This document shows positions 1 to 10,249 of a stretch of DNA of 64,000 nt, piece by piece. Each line of letters starts with the position of its first letter. Positions within the stretch are counted from its first letter, which is position 1. Below the pieces are notes generated by a model, which was given only the letters and a program-made list of their open reading frames with translations, did no database searches and was not told where the DNA came from. Made by a program: the position numbers and the translations under genes. The DNA is from Serripes groenlandicus (lineage: Eukaryota > Mollusca > Bivalvia > Cardiida > Cardiidae): assembly GCA_031761405.1 (NCBI GenBank), contig JASEVX010000001.1:114749071-114813070 (forward strand), given 5' to 3'.

Positions 1-208
1 TCTGCAGCATACGACTTTGAAAACATCTGGGTAAAAAAATATGGAAGATCTCTCTGAATGAAAGTATAACTAGTTTGTAGAGTTGAAAACATTGTCGCAA
101 GCGGAGAAACTGCTCATTAAGAGCAATTTCTCCTTTTGTCACAATATCTTTAATAGCCTCACCCACAGCAAATGCGTGAACACGTATGTATAGGTGGGAA
201 AGGGTTAA
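1..208 (+). mobile_element. PB-A palindromic MITE, left end cut by window start
   Basis: The element runs off the left edge of the window and ends in GGGAAAGGGTTAA at 196-208. The sub-terminal block CTGCAGCATACGACTTTG and the central hairpin built on GAGCAATTTC are present. TTAA flanks with CCC/GGG termini are the hallmark of piggyBac-type DNA transposons; the superfamily call is inference because no transposase is visible in any copy. The right arm is more diverged than in copies such as 19040-19267. Confidence 0.75.
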
Positions 209-323
209 CTCTCTCCCACATGCACTTTGATGCATGTGGTGCTATCACATCCTAAACACATAATGAGTAATTTTTCCATTAATTATAACGATTTTAAATA
301 AACTCAATAATAGAAATATCATA

Positions 324-570
324 TGAGCCGTTCCACGAGAAAACCATCATTATTGACTCTGTGAAATATATCGACCAAGATCAGCCTGCGCAGTCCGCGC
401 AAGCTAATTCCGTTTCCGGGGGATAGAGGTATAGAGTAGTGATTCCTGAAACAGAAAATCCACAGGAGGCGAAAAGTGTCTGTCCGGGTTAGCCTGCGCG
501 GCATGCTTAGGCTGATCCGGATCGATACTTTACGCAAAGTTCATAATGTTTGTTTTCTCGTGGAACGACT
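324..570 (-). mobile_element. MITE-B, near full length
   Basis: Both termini are visible: TGAGCCGTTCCACGAGAAAA on the left and CTCGTGGAACGACT on the right, with ATAT on either side. Inside lie two inner GC-rich arms (AGCCTGCGCAGTCCGCGC and its partner near 485-515) and the orientation marker CTGAAACAGAAAATCCACAG. The open frames through it, rich in Arg and Ser, are by-products of the inverted repeat and not genes. Confidence 0.85.
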
Positions 571-1444
571 TATATCTATACCTCCTGCCTAATTTGTTGT
601 ACAATGATTTGTTTATAAAACATTATGGAGCACGGGAACTAGAGGGGCTACACAGCTAGGTTTTTAGTTAACAAGCATCGTCTACACATTTAAGGATAAT
701 GAAACGCTCTGGAACGTGTGTACAGTCTCGTCTAATGCTTCAATAAAAGTTACTTGTATAACTAGTTTGTAGAGTTGAAAACACAGTGCCAAAAGTAGAA
801 AGTGCACATCCTAAAACATAATGAATAATTTCTCCATTTACCATAATGAATTTAGAATAACTCAATAATTATAATACAAATGTGTTAAACGTTTTTGGAT
901 AATGAACGCTCTGGGACGTATGTTCAGTCTCGTCTAATGCTTCACCATACATATACGCACCAATACCACAAGTCGTGAATCACCTGTAGGCTACGTAATA
1001 TAATTAAAGACAGGCTGAAACTTACTAAACAGATTAAGTGTACAGAATAAATTAAAAGCACTTTAATTTTCTATTTGTGAACTTTTGAAGTGTTTATGTT
1101 CGAAATCTGCGTAGACGTAAGTTGCCTTTAACTGTCAATAACCATTAGAATAAATATTTTCTTGTCATGTGGGTAAATAGTGGGACTGCGCCGTGCAATA
1201 AAGACCTTTCTGACGAGTCTTGCAGTGGCCATGCTATATGTGAATGCATTAATATAACAGTAAGTCTCATCATAGGCATACGTTTTGTTTGATAAACGAC
1301 CATGAAGCTTAAACGCTAGAAGTGCAACCACAATGCAATTTTGTGAAAAATCGGTGTTGGATTTTGTAACGCTGAAAAAAGCCCTATATTCGCAGGCCTT
1401 TTTCACTTCTTTAATCTCTCTTATTAAGCAGATAAACCCAATAT
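571..1444. other. Unassigned stretch with an old PB-A scrap
   Basis: No gene is visible. The piece at about 765-860 (GTTGAAAACACAGTGCC and downstream) looks like an eroded PB-A arm. The sequence at 688-720 and 890-925 is repeated almost word for word (AATGAACGCTCTGGGACGT type), a short local duplication. Confidence 0.4.
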
Positions 1445-1515
1445 TGCGGTTACTCAAATGAATCATCTTAGTGAGGCGCTGTTTCTGAGTACCCATTACA
1501 TAGGTTATGCGAATC
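1445..1515 (-). mobile_element. Hairpin-F relative, diverged
   Basis: Reverse-strand GTAATGGGTACTCAGAAAC and the following block resemble one arm of the palindrome at 63364-63438, but the second arm has drifted. Similarity continues past the palindrome (TTAATAAGAGAGATTAAAG here against TTATAAGGGAGATACG there), so the mobile unit may be longer than the hairpin alone. The 129-codon minus-strand frame starting here is a consequence of this repeat and shows no recognisable protein family. Confidence 0.45.
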
Positions 1516-2183
1516 AATTAAGCTTTTCAGAACATGAAATAATCCCATAAACTATAATTCTTGATAACAAAAAAATAGCAATATAAGCGATATCCATTGA
1601 ATGCCCTTTTATGTGTGAGAGGTTTGGTAGTTGGATAGCACGTATTTTGTCGGGGGCACTGTGATTACTCGAAAGACCGACGGATATAAGCGGACTAAAG
1701 GACAGCGATGTTGCCGAAATTAAAACGATTGTAAATCCTGATGACATTCCTGTGGTTTACACCTTTGCTCCGATTGATACAGGGGTTGAGACATGAATCG
1801 TTTTTCTTTTAAACCCGTCTCTTAATACTAACGATATATGACGGACACTTTTGCAGCAAAATGAATTTTAAAACAATGTGGGAAAATGTAAAATTGCTTA
1901 ATCTGAATCGCCTAGATCACGGTTATGACCGTAATCCAACTGTGTAATTATGCTTTTTTATCATTCATCAAGTGTTTTTTCACAGATATTGAATACCTCC
2001 GAAGGTCGGTTTTCGAGTCACGTGACTCCTTACTTTCGAAAATAGCATACACAATCCACCTGATAGTTTTGTGACCTACACTCAGAAAGTCAATGTTTAG
2101 AAAACTACATTTCTAACCACTAACTTGTAGTAGCTTAATTGGTGATTGTTTTATAATCGCTATATTGGCGGTCGCTAGCGAAT
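1516..2183. other. No recognisable feature
   Basis: AT-rich sequence with stops in all frames. I see no repeat family, RNA gene or exon-like structure. Confidence 0.4.
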
Positions 2184-2256
2184 CCGCCAAATCAAAACGC
2201 CGCCAAATCAAAACAACGCCAAATCAAAACGCCGCCAAATCAAAATAACGCCATAT
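2184..2256 (+). repeat. Short tandem repeat, 16-17 bp unit
   Basis: Four to five units of CGCCAAATCAAAACG type are arranged head to tail, with small length differences between units. Confidence 0.8.
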
Positions 2257-2526
2257 CATTACACTCAGTTCAAATAGGACAAGCGAGGTATACGACCTAT
2301 CGATAGTGCCTCAATATAAGCCAACTTAGGAATCAATAAGGCTGTACCTTCAGAACTCAAACGCAGGGATTTCCATGATTGGCATTTAAATGTAGGACAA
2401 CTGCATATTCGAGCAGAACAATTTCCCCAGTTAGATTCGTGTCGCGGCGGGTGATAATCGACTTTGAAAACGTTCCGGCAAAAGGATGCGACATTTCTAT
2501 ACATCAGATTGTATGAGTGATTACAG

Positions 2527-2754
2527 TTAACCCTTTCCCACTGTGTAGACGCATTTTGACGAATCTGCGGCAGACGACATTTGAAAACATCGTGACAAAA
2601 GGTGAAATTGCTCAAACGAGCAATTTCTCCTTTTGCCACAATGTTTTCAACCTTTTTCAGTAATTATACCTACAATTAAAGAGAATATATTCATATATTT
2701 TAGTAGACATTTTCAAAGTCGTCTGCATATTTGGTGTATGTGGGAAAGGGTTAA
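2527..2754 (-). mobile_element. PB-A MITE, complete
   Basis: Both TTAA flanks are intact, with CCCTTTCCCA at the left end and TGGGAAAGGG at the right. This is the subfamily whose short arm reads AGACGCATTTTGACG. The centre is GAAATTGCTCAAACGAGC followed by AATTTCTCC. An older, badly eroded PB-A piece lies just upstream at about 2430-2510 (CGACTTTGAAAACGTTCC). Confidence 0.9.
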
Positions 2755-2917
2755 ACAGTTATGAGCATTGCTTCTATTTGGGATATGCTACATTTAAAAG
2801 TCGGCTACTACAAATGTTTCAAAAAACGGTAACCATAAATATGATATAAGAAAAAAAAGGTGTAACTTTTTAAAAGAGCAGCAATTTCTATTTTTCCTTT
2901 GTTTTGAACTCCCTTTT

Positions 2918-4256
2918 TAGCTCAACTGAGCTTTGCTCAAGGTGAGTTATTGTGATCGCCTTTTGTCCGGCGTCCGTCGTGCGTCGTGCGTCAACTTCTT
3001 CTCCTCAGTAACCAGTAGGTCAATTTGGATGAAACTTAACAGAAAGCATCCTCTCAATGACCTCACCAGAATTCCTTCAAATTTTTGGGATCCATGCAAA
3101 ATTCTGGTTTCCATGGCAACGAAACCGAAAAAACTTCAAAATTCTTCTTCTCCCAAATTGGTTGGCAGATTTTCAAATAATTGTGTAGAAATGTTCCTTG
3201 GGTGACCCTCTACCAGCCGTGTTGATTGGTTGCAAAAACATGGCCGCCAGGGGGCGGGCGGGGCTATTTTGCCTTATATGGCTATAGTGCAAACTTTAAA
3301 AATCTTCTCCTCCAAAAGTGTCAGGCCGATTTTCAAATAATTTTGTAGAAATGTTCCTTGGGTTACCCTCTATCAGTTTCCTTCAAGCCATGTTGATTGG
3401 TCGAAAAACATGGCCGCCAGGGGTGGGGGGGGGGGGGGGCGGGGCTAATTTTGTAGAAATGTTCCTTGGGTGATCCTCTATCAGATTCATTCAAGCCATG
3501 TTGATTGGTCAAAAAACATGGCTGCCAGGGGGCGGGGCTATTTTGCCTTTTATGGCTATAATGAAAACTTAAAAAATCTTCTCCTCCATAAGTGTCAGGC
3601 CGATTTTCAAATAATTTTGTAGAAATGTTCCTTGGGTGACCCTCTATCAGATTCCTTCAAGCAATGTTGATTAGTCGAAAAACATGGCCGCCAGGGGGCG
3701 GGGGCTATTTTGCCTTATATGGCTATAGTGAAAACTTAAAAAATCTTCTCCTCCGAAAGTGTCAGGCTGATTTTCAAATGATTTTGTAGAAATGTTCCTT
3801 GGGTGACCCTCTATCAGTTTCCTTCAAGCCATGTTGATTGGTCGAAAAACATGGCCGCCAGGGGTGGGGGGGGGGGGCGGGGCTATTTTGCCGTATATGG
3901 CTATAGTGCAAACTTAAAATATCTTCTTCTCCAAAAGTGTCGGCCCGATTTTCAAATAATTTTGTAGAAATGTTCCTTGGATGACCCACTTTCAGATTCC
4001 TTCAAGCCATGTTGATTGGTCAAAAAACATGGCCGCCAGTAGGCAGGGCTATTTTGCATTATATGGCTATAGTGAACACTGGCCGATTTTCAAATAATTT
4101 TGTTGAAATGTTCCTAGGGTGACCCTCTATCAGATCCTTTCAAGCCAAGTTGATTGGTCGGAAACTATGGCTGCCAGGGGGCGATGCTTATATAGCTAAA
4201 GTAAAAAAAATAAAAAATCAGGTGAGCGATTCAAGGGCCATCATGGCCCTCTTGTT
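2918..4256 (+). mobile_element. Tandem-cored dispersed repeat (possible Helitron-like)
   Basis: The unit has three parts. A 5' leader (2918-3165) contains CTCAACTGAGCTTTGCTCAAG and CGTCCGTCGTGCGTCGTGCG. A core holds about seven tandem units of roughly 120-178 bp, each with TTTTGTAGAAATGTTCCTTG and ACATGGCCGCCAGG, starting near 3168, 3328, 3447, 3602, 3769, 3947 and 4085. A 3' tail ends in the hairpin AGGGCCATCATGGCCCT then CTTGTTT. I recall closely similar leader and tail sequences as widespread in molluscs. Terminal hairpin plus tandem core is reminiscent of bivalve Helitron-like tandem-bearing elements, but the CTRR end is not clear, so the class is uncertain. Confidence 0.6.
3421..3441. 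repeat. Poly-G tract in tandem core
   Basis: The GGGGGCGGGG segment of the tandem unit has expanded to a G run here and again at 3861-3878. Other units keep the short form, so these are local slippage events. Confidence 0.8.
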
Positions 4257-4865
4257 TAGAGTTTTATAGATGTTATATTTTTAACCAAAGATGTGGTGTT
4301 TCTTCTCGGTTCCATAACAACATATCTCAATACGATCACATTCTCTGTTTACCTTGATTACCTTAGATATGTTACTTTCTGTCTTGAACATGGAATCTGT
4401 TTCGTCAGATCTTCAAGTGACAAACCAAAGCATACCATAATTGTTATGACACGATTCGGGGTGTGAGGTTTTACCTACTTTCGTGGCGATAAAATAGACG
4501 GGGGTTTAAAAATCTTACAAAGTCAGTCACATAATACCCAGTTGTGGTTTTGGAAAAATCTGAGTCATTTCCAACTCATAATAAGATATGGAACGGGCTG
4601 ACCGGTGTCAAACGGCTTAACTGGGATAAAACGGACGGAATGCCAGAATGGTTTATTATATTTGCTTTTGCTATTAGTCATGGTATGAAATGTCGCCCCG
4701 ACGTTTACCGCAACATTACGTTATGCTAATTTCCCTTCAACGTATCTTGAGGATTTAATTTTAAACTTACCTATTTTACGTAGATTGTTGTTCTAACGAT
4801 TTGTATTTATCAATATCGATGTCTGCTACCTGGATACTCTCTATATCAGTACTCGCACCGACTAG
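4257..4865. other. No recognisable feature
   Basis: There is no gene or repeat family that I recognise. A 61-codon open frame at 4544-4729 has no recognisable domain. Confidence 0.4.
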
Positions 4866-4867
4866 GG

Positions 4868-4921
4868 GAGTGTGTGTGTGTGTGTGTGTGTGTGGGTGTG
4901 GGGGGGAGGGGGGGGGGGGGG
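4868..4921. repeat. GT microsatellite followed by poly-G
   Basis: About thirteen TG dinucleotides run into a GGGTGTGGGGG and G-only tract. A similar TG-to-G arrangement occurs at 18078-18139. Confidence 0.9.
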
Positions 4922-5231
4922 CTTACCGTCCCATAGTTTGACGCCTACCTATAATTACCTTTCAACTAATAAACAATACAGCAGTCATGACAGAGCATCA
5001 CATTTCTAAAAGAGAATAATTAATGAGATAAATCGACCCTATGCTTTCAAATTGTTGTTATGAATATCTAGACCATGATCTGCAAAAACAAAGGCAAACT
5101 ATTTCACATTTTGACCTGTGTCGATCAAGATTAATTTGTGGTTTCACAGTTTGATCAGTCGTAGTGGCTTCGTAGAATCCATGACACGTTTCAAACACTA
5201 AGGAGCAGTTATTACAAAATTATACAAGTCG
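4922..5231. other. No recognisable feature
   Basis: AT-rich sequence with no repeat or coding signal that I can identify. Confidence 0.4.
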
Positions 5232-5765
5232 TAGAGATATCTTTCTAAGTTAAAGAGGTATCTTTCTAATTTAGAGATATATCTTGTTAACGTGCTTAAG
5301 GAGATATCTCTCTAACTAACAGAGATATCTCTCTATCTAACAGAGATATCTCTCTATCAAACAAAGATATATCTCTATCTAACAGAGATATATATCTACC
5401 TAACAAAGATATCATCCTAGCTTAGAGAGAGATATTTCTAAGTTATATCTCTCATAATGAGCATATTATCTTCAATTAAGAGAAATCTATGTAAGCTAGA
5501 CATGTATCTCTGTTAGATAGAGAGATATATCTGTTAGATATATAGATATCTCTGTTAGATAGAGAGATATCTCTCTAAGATAGAGAAATATCTCTCTAAG
5601 CTAGACATATATCTCTGTTAGATAGAAATATATCTCTGTTAGATAGAGAGATATCTCTCTAAGAAAGAGATATATCTCTCTAAGAAAGAGATATATCTCT
5701 CTAAGAAAGAGATATATCTCTCCTAGATAGGAAGATATCTATGTAAGATAGGGCGATATCTCTTG
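5232..5765. repeat. Inverted array of 21-bp GATATC units
   Basis: The left half (about 5232-5450) reads AGAGATATCTCTCTATCTAAC again and again. The right half (about 5505-5765) reads the reverse complement, GTTAGATAGAGAGATATCTCT. The two halves are separated by a less regular spacer. Each unit is itself palindromic around GATATC, so there is dyad symmetry at two scales. Confidence 0.85.
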
Positions 5766-5889
5766 GTCTATGTGAATTGTATGTTTATATAAATATGTTT
5801 TTTGGGTCGACATTTTTGGCTCAGCTAATCGACATTGTACGTGGAAAATGTCTATATTGAGCTTATGTGTTCATCCGGCGTTAACACGT

Positions 5890-5990
5890 AATGTTTAAAC
5901 CTTTCCCATTTACGGACATTTTCTCATGCTCTGCAGCAGACGACTTTTAACATTCTTTCTCCGGAGACTTTCTAGACTAAGTAGCGTACA
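5890..5990 (-). mobile_element. PB-A fragment, left end only
   Basis: GTTTAAACCTTTCCC and CTCTGCAGCAGACGACTTTT mark the left arm. The central hairpin and right arm are missing. Confidence 0.55.
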
Positions 5991-6037
5991 GGAAAAGTAT
6001 TCTTGAGCATACATGCAGGAACAGGCTTGACATTGAT

Positions 6038-6383
6038 CAGAGGCGTAGCTCCCTTTAGGCACTGTAGGCACGTGCCTACACATTTTTTCTAAAAATGCCC
6101 CAATATGCAGCTGCGGCGATAGACATCTGCGTAATGTATCGACCAGATCAGCCTGCGCTGTCCGCGCAGACTGATCCGGCCGACACATTCCGTCTTAGGG
6201 GAATAGATGAATAGAGTAGTTATTCATGAAACAGAAAATCTACAGGAGGCGAAAAGTGTCTATCCGGGCTGGCCTGTGTGGCATGCTTAGTCTGATCCGG
6301 GTCGATACTTTACGCAGAGTCCACAATGTTGATTTTCTCACGAGACGGCCTACACATTTGATTATTGCAAAGCTACGCCCCTG
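6038..6383 (-). mobile_element. MITE-C composite with MITE-B core
   Basis: The termini are CAGAGGCGTAGCTCCC and GCAAAGCTACGCCCCTG, flanked by the 5-bp duplication TTGAT (6033-6037 and 6384-6388). Next to the left end is the small palindrome GTAGGCACGTGCCTAC. Between about 6115 and 6355 lies a MITE-B core (TATCGACCAGATCAGCCTGC to TTTTCTCACGAGACGG). A 5-bp duplication with CAGGGGCG-type termini fits hAT-like elements that make short duplications; the superfamily is inference. Confidence 0.85.
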
Positions 6384-6449
6384 TTGATTTCGGTGGTTTC
6401 TTCATCGTTGCTTTAACCCTAAAGTCGGGTTTTCTGCTTACTTACGAAC

Positions 6450-6605
6450 TTATTGAATTTCGTCACTTCGGTTTCTGCACAGGGCCTTACCTAACATTTT
6501 CCCCTGTGCTCGGTCTGCAGCCTTGGCTTTTGTTTCACCCCAAAATATCGTTATCTTTCTCAGTGCGATGTCCTGAATCCTACGCCAGGAATCCACGGGC
6601 TTACC
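6450..6605 (-). pseudogene. LINE reverse-transcriptase C-terminal tail remnant
   Basis: Read on the minus strand from 6605, one open frame gives GKPVDSWRRIQDIALRK, then FWGETKAKAADRAQGK, then KALCRNRSDEIQ and a stop at 6450-6452. This matches the pattern common at the end of CR1/Jockey-like LINE ORF2 proteins: GRP..TWRR......G.TWGE....A.DR..WR..V.ALC..R. The Trp of DRxxW is absent and nothing upstream continues the frame, so it is a dead fragment. It sits 66 bp beyond a MITE-C insertion. The family call is from remembered motif spacing only. Confidence 0.5.
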
Positions 6606-7194
6606 TAATTTCCTTTTATTTCTAGATTAAAGTATATGACATGTCTCACTTTGCTTGGCTGTTGTCTTCGCAATGTATGTTCAATCCATCGCCACCTTTT
6701 CTGGCGAATGTAGCAACGCTCAAGTTATCTTGTCAACTATACAGATATGTCTGTTTCATGTATTTGTCTCTGCGGGATAAATAACAGGTGTACGTAATCC
6801 CTTATGATACTAAATATGTGGTTTTAATCCTTTAAATATAGAACATTTTTGGGTGGTCTCGGAGAGTCCAGAAATATCTTCATTCATTTTGAATTTTGTT
6901 TGTATTTTAAACAAACCCATGTTGATTACAATCTGTAAGTCATTTATCATTTACGAGAGATGGATAAGTTGTGGTTTTGCGCAGGTTTTGTCTATTCAAT
7001 AGCGGTAAGGTCGTATATCGTTATTTCCTGATACAGGTTGATACTGTCAGAATACTACATTTCTCAGATTACCTCTAGTTGACAGTTGGATTATCTGAAA
7101 ACTGTTGGTAAGAGTTCAGAAAGTGAGCTTTAACATTACGTATATGTATTGAAATTTCTGTCTTGACTGCAGAGATGAACACGAAACTAAAGCA
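6606..7194. other. No recognisable feature
   Basis: Apart from AT-rich unique-looking sequence I see nothing here. There is no 5' continuation of the LINE remnant. Confidence 0.4.
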
Positions 7195-7409
7195 ATAACC
7201 CTTTTCCCACATACAACACATCTGTAGCCGACGATTTTGAAAGTATCTAGGCAAACACACTGCAAAACTCTATAAATGTAGGTATAATTACTGAAAAGAG
7301 TTGAAAACAATGTGGAAAATTTTGAGCAATTGATTCTTTTGTCACAATGTTTTCAAATGGCGCCTGCTGCAGAGGTGTCAGAAAGCGTCTATATTTAAGA
7401 AAGGGTTAA
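7195..7409 (+). mobile_element. PB-A MITE, complete but diverged
   Basis: The left end is TAACCCTTTTCCCACATAC and the right end is AAGAAAGGGTTAA. The central hairpin is degraded (TTTTGAGCAATTGATTC), so this is an older copy. Confidence 0.8.
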
Positions 7410-7445
7410 ATGAAAACATAGATACTACATGTATATGTTTAATGT

Positions 7446-7502
7446 AACGAGGAAAAATTGCTCATCGTGAGCAATTTGTCATTTTTCCACACGATTTTTC
7501 AG
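7446..7502. repeat. Isolated hairpin related to PB-A/MITE-D centre
   Basis: GGAAAAATTGCTCATCGTGAGCAATTTGTC forms a hairpin like the PB-A centre, but no PB-A ends are found around it. Confidence 0.5.
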
Positions 7503-7560
7503 CACTGTTTTCTTGATATGGTTTTATAATTGGCTTAATCTTCATAATCATTGACATACA

Positions 7561-7874
7561 CAGGAGCCGTCTCGTGAGAAAATCAACATTGTGGACTCTG
7601 CGTAAAGTATCGACCCGGATCAGCCTAAGCATGCCGCGCAGGCGTACCCGGATATACACTTTTCGCCTAATGTGGATTTTCTGTTTCAGGAATCACTTCT
7701 CTATCTATCCCCCCTTAGACGGAATGTGTAGGCCGGATCAGTCTGTGCGACAAGCGCAGGCTGATCTGGTCGATAAATTACGCAGTTGTGTATCGCCGCA
7801 GCTGCATTTTGGGCCATTTTTAGATAACATGTGTAGGCACGTGCCTACAGTGCTTAAAGGGAGCTACGCCCCTG
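7561..7874 (+). mobile_element. MITE-C composite, opposite orientation
   Basis: The element is bounded by the 5-bp duplication ATACA (7556-7560 and 7875-7879). The right end reads GGGAGCTACGCCCCTG with the GTAGGCACGTGCCTAC palindrome next to it. The left end starts CAGGAGCCGTCTCGTGAG, directly at the MITE-B arm, so the usual C left sub-terminal block is missing while the duplication stays intact. Confidence 0.8.
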
Positions 7875-7879
7875 ATACA

Positions 7880-9352
7880 AATGTATTACGAAGCTAACAA
7901 TACACAAACGAATTTAGCATTAATCGACGGATTTCTCAAACACGTCGATAACTCGGAAAAGAGTCTTTTTGATGTTGAATTAATTTCTCTGCAAATGAAA
8001 GTACAACTATTGTATAGATATGAAATAATTGTGACAACAGGAGAAAGCTTGCTCAAATGATTTGCCACAATATGTGCTGCTTTCTTGATTTTAATTTATC
8101 AGTGGCTAGTTCTTCATAAACGTTGAAGTACAGTTTAATTACGAAGAAGACAATTAATTGAGCATGAATCAATGTATCCCTCTAACTTGTCCAGAACTCG
8201 GAAGTTATTTATAACTACCTTTCAACTGTCCACTGTACTGGTACAGAAGGTCTATGGTCACAACCGTTAACGAAAGGCTTTCTGGTTGCCTTACGACGGG
8301 GAAGTAACTCTTGAGAATACGTGGAGATACAGGCTGACCTTGATCGGTCTCTAAGGTCGGTTTTCGTATGTCTTCGGCCATGAAACCTAATCTCTCCTCA
8401 ATAGAAAGGTGACTTTAATCGTAATAGTGTACCACTAACAGGCACCATGTTTCCGAATTTAGAATTCAATAGCATGAGGACGTCTTTCACCTCAAATAAT
8501 GTTCAAACAGACACCGCGTCTTTACCTTCCTTAACGACGTGTCTTCAACAAAGCCTTTAACTTAACTAAGGTATTGTCAAAATGCTGTTTAATATCCGTT
8601 CTTAAATAAATTGACCAGGTTAATTGGGGATCTGGACTTACACATCGTTATGTAATGGATGTATTAGTATCTTATATGCATCTGGGATGGTACATTTATG
8701 TCAGACAAAGGTATACTCGTCTAGTCTGTTTGATATAGACACAAGGGCGGCTTATTAGTTGACCAAATATATTGCGCTTGTTTTGCTTAAGATCGCCGGT
8801 GGACGTGGGATTTATTTCAAAAATATACAGAAAGGGCAACATGATGAGTGGGCAATGTCAGATTAACCTAATCAATGATTTGAACTTCCTTACTCATCAA
8901 AAGGTACAAGGACACCTAAACACAATTGGTTTGTCGGGTATCACGTTCGCCCAGTTGTTGCACTACTATACGTTTAGGTTTTGAATTCGTTGCTAATGCG
9001 CAATCCATGGTATCAAATCACTTACTTTTTTTTCATCTTCAGTAATTACAATTGTTCCAAATGTGATGGATACGAATGAAGGAGTTCACGTGTAAAGCGA
9101 TAACTTAATCAGCTTCCGGTTTAGAAACCCAATCCTCTGTTTGTTAGGATGTCGCAGACCGCATGGCGTTTGATAAATCTATCTCCCTTTTTTTCCGTAT
9201 TCACTTAGTGTATCTCTTTTTTTGTTCAGAAACTGATGACTCGACTTCATTGTATATTTTAACGGAAGGAATGTAAAGCTGAAGCGTATAGTGCTTCAAA
9301 ACCGCCTATTCGTCTTGTCGTTAAATTGTATACGAAATATTTAGACAGCATT
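7880..9352. other. Unassigned stretch
   Basis: A PB-A-like scrap lies near 8029-8075 (TGTGACAACAGGAGAAAG). The remainder, 8076-9352, has no repeat family that I recognise. Open frames at 7886-8068 and 8772-8984 show no domain. Confidence 0.4.
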
Positions 9353-9593
9353 TCGAGGGCTTGGCGTGAAACGGTTGTAACTAAAATTGGTATTTCTGTA
9401 CCAAGGTTAACCACCTCGCCATAAAGTCTTCATAACCGTTAAATCTTGGTAAACAATGGAAATTAAGGTGCCATTGCTCGTTCTGAGCAATGGCACCTAA
9501 ATTTGCATTGTTTACAAAGGGGTCAAAATTGCCCCTAAACCAGGATTTTCAAAATAGGTCTTTAGTTACAACCGTTTCACGCCAAGTCCTCGA
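9353..9593 (+). mobile_element. MITE-D, complete
   Basis: The termini are TCGAGGGCTTGGCGTGAAAC and GTTTCACGCCAAGTCCTCGA. The centre is a long hairpin, GGTGCCATTGCTC-GTTCT-GAGCAATGGCACC. Other copies (33081, 34280, 40148) are flanked by TA on both sides, suggesting a TA target as in Tc1/mariner-type MITEs; here the flanks are TT. Confidence 0.85.
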
Positions 9594-9644
9594 TTTGCTG
9601 TCAGATGTTGTGGGCTTGTCCTTAGTGTTCTAACATTGACACAG

Positions 9645-9857
9645 CAAAGGGACATAATCGCATCTGCAGACGTCGACTTTTCAAACAAGTGCAGCAAAAG
9701 GAGGAATTGCTCACAATGAACATGTTCTGCTTTGAAACAATGTTTTCAAATCTATTTGATGATTATTCTATATTTTATAGAGATTTTCAATATAATTGCC
9801 TTGATGTTTCCTTAGCCGTCTGTTGCAGATTATTTTGTTGTATGTGGGAAAGGGCTA
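9645..9857 (-). mobile_element. PB-A MITE, diverged
   Basis: The left end is worn (CAGCAAAGGGACATAATCGC) and the right end is GTGGGAAAGGGCTAA, with TTAA mutated to CTAA. The long arm with TTATAGAGATTTTCAAT is on the right. Confidence 0.7.
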
Positions 9858-9987
9858 AATGCTAGACTACACTCATAATTGATAGGTATTCCTTGTCCTG
9901 TTCTTAGTATTAAACAAGTTTAAGGCAGAATGCGCATCAATTTTTCGAATTTCCTCACGAAATTACGCATGAACATAACACAGCATT

Positions 9988-10249
9988 TGAGTCGTCCACG
10001 AGAAAACAAACAGTATGGACTCTGCGTAATGTATCGACCCAGATCAGCCTATGCAGTCCGCATAGGCTAATCCGGTCCGACACACACCGTTTCAGGGGGA
10101 TATAGGTATAGAGTAACGAGTCCTGAAAAAGAAAATCCACAGGAGGCGAGAAGTGTCTGTCCAGATTAGCTTGCGCGGCATGCTTAGGCTGGTCCGGGTC
10201 GATACTTTACGCAGAATCCACAATGTTGGTTTTCTCAAGGTACGGCTCA
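9988..10249 (-). mobile_element. MITE-B, complete
   Basis: The termini are TGAGTCGTCCACGAGAAAAC and TTTTCTCAAGGTACGGCTCA. The inner arms GCCTATGCAGTCCGCATAGG and GCGCGGCATGCTTAGGC are intact. Confidence 0.85.

Noticed and set aside
3421..3441. G-runs at 3421, 3861, 4900 and 18110 as regulatory quadruplexes
   Set aside because: They sit in slippage-prone repeat units and microsatellites; nothing links them to a gene.
4868..4921. Promoter or CpG-island signals near the GT tract
   Set aside because: No gene start, no CpG enrichment and no initiator or TATA context that I can support.
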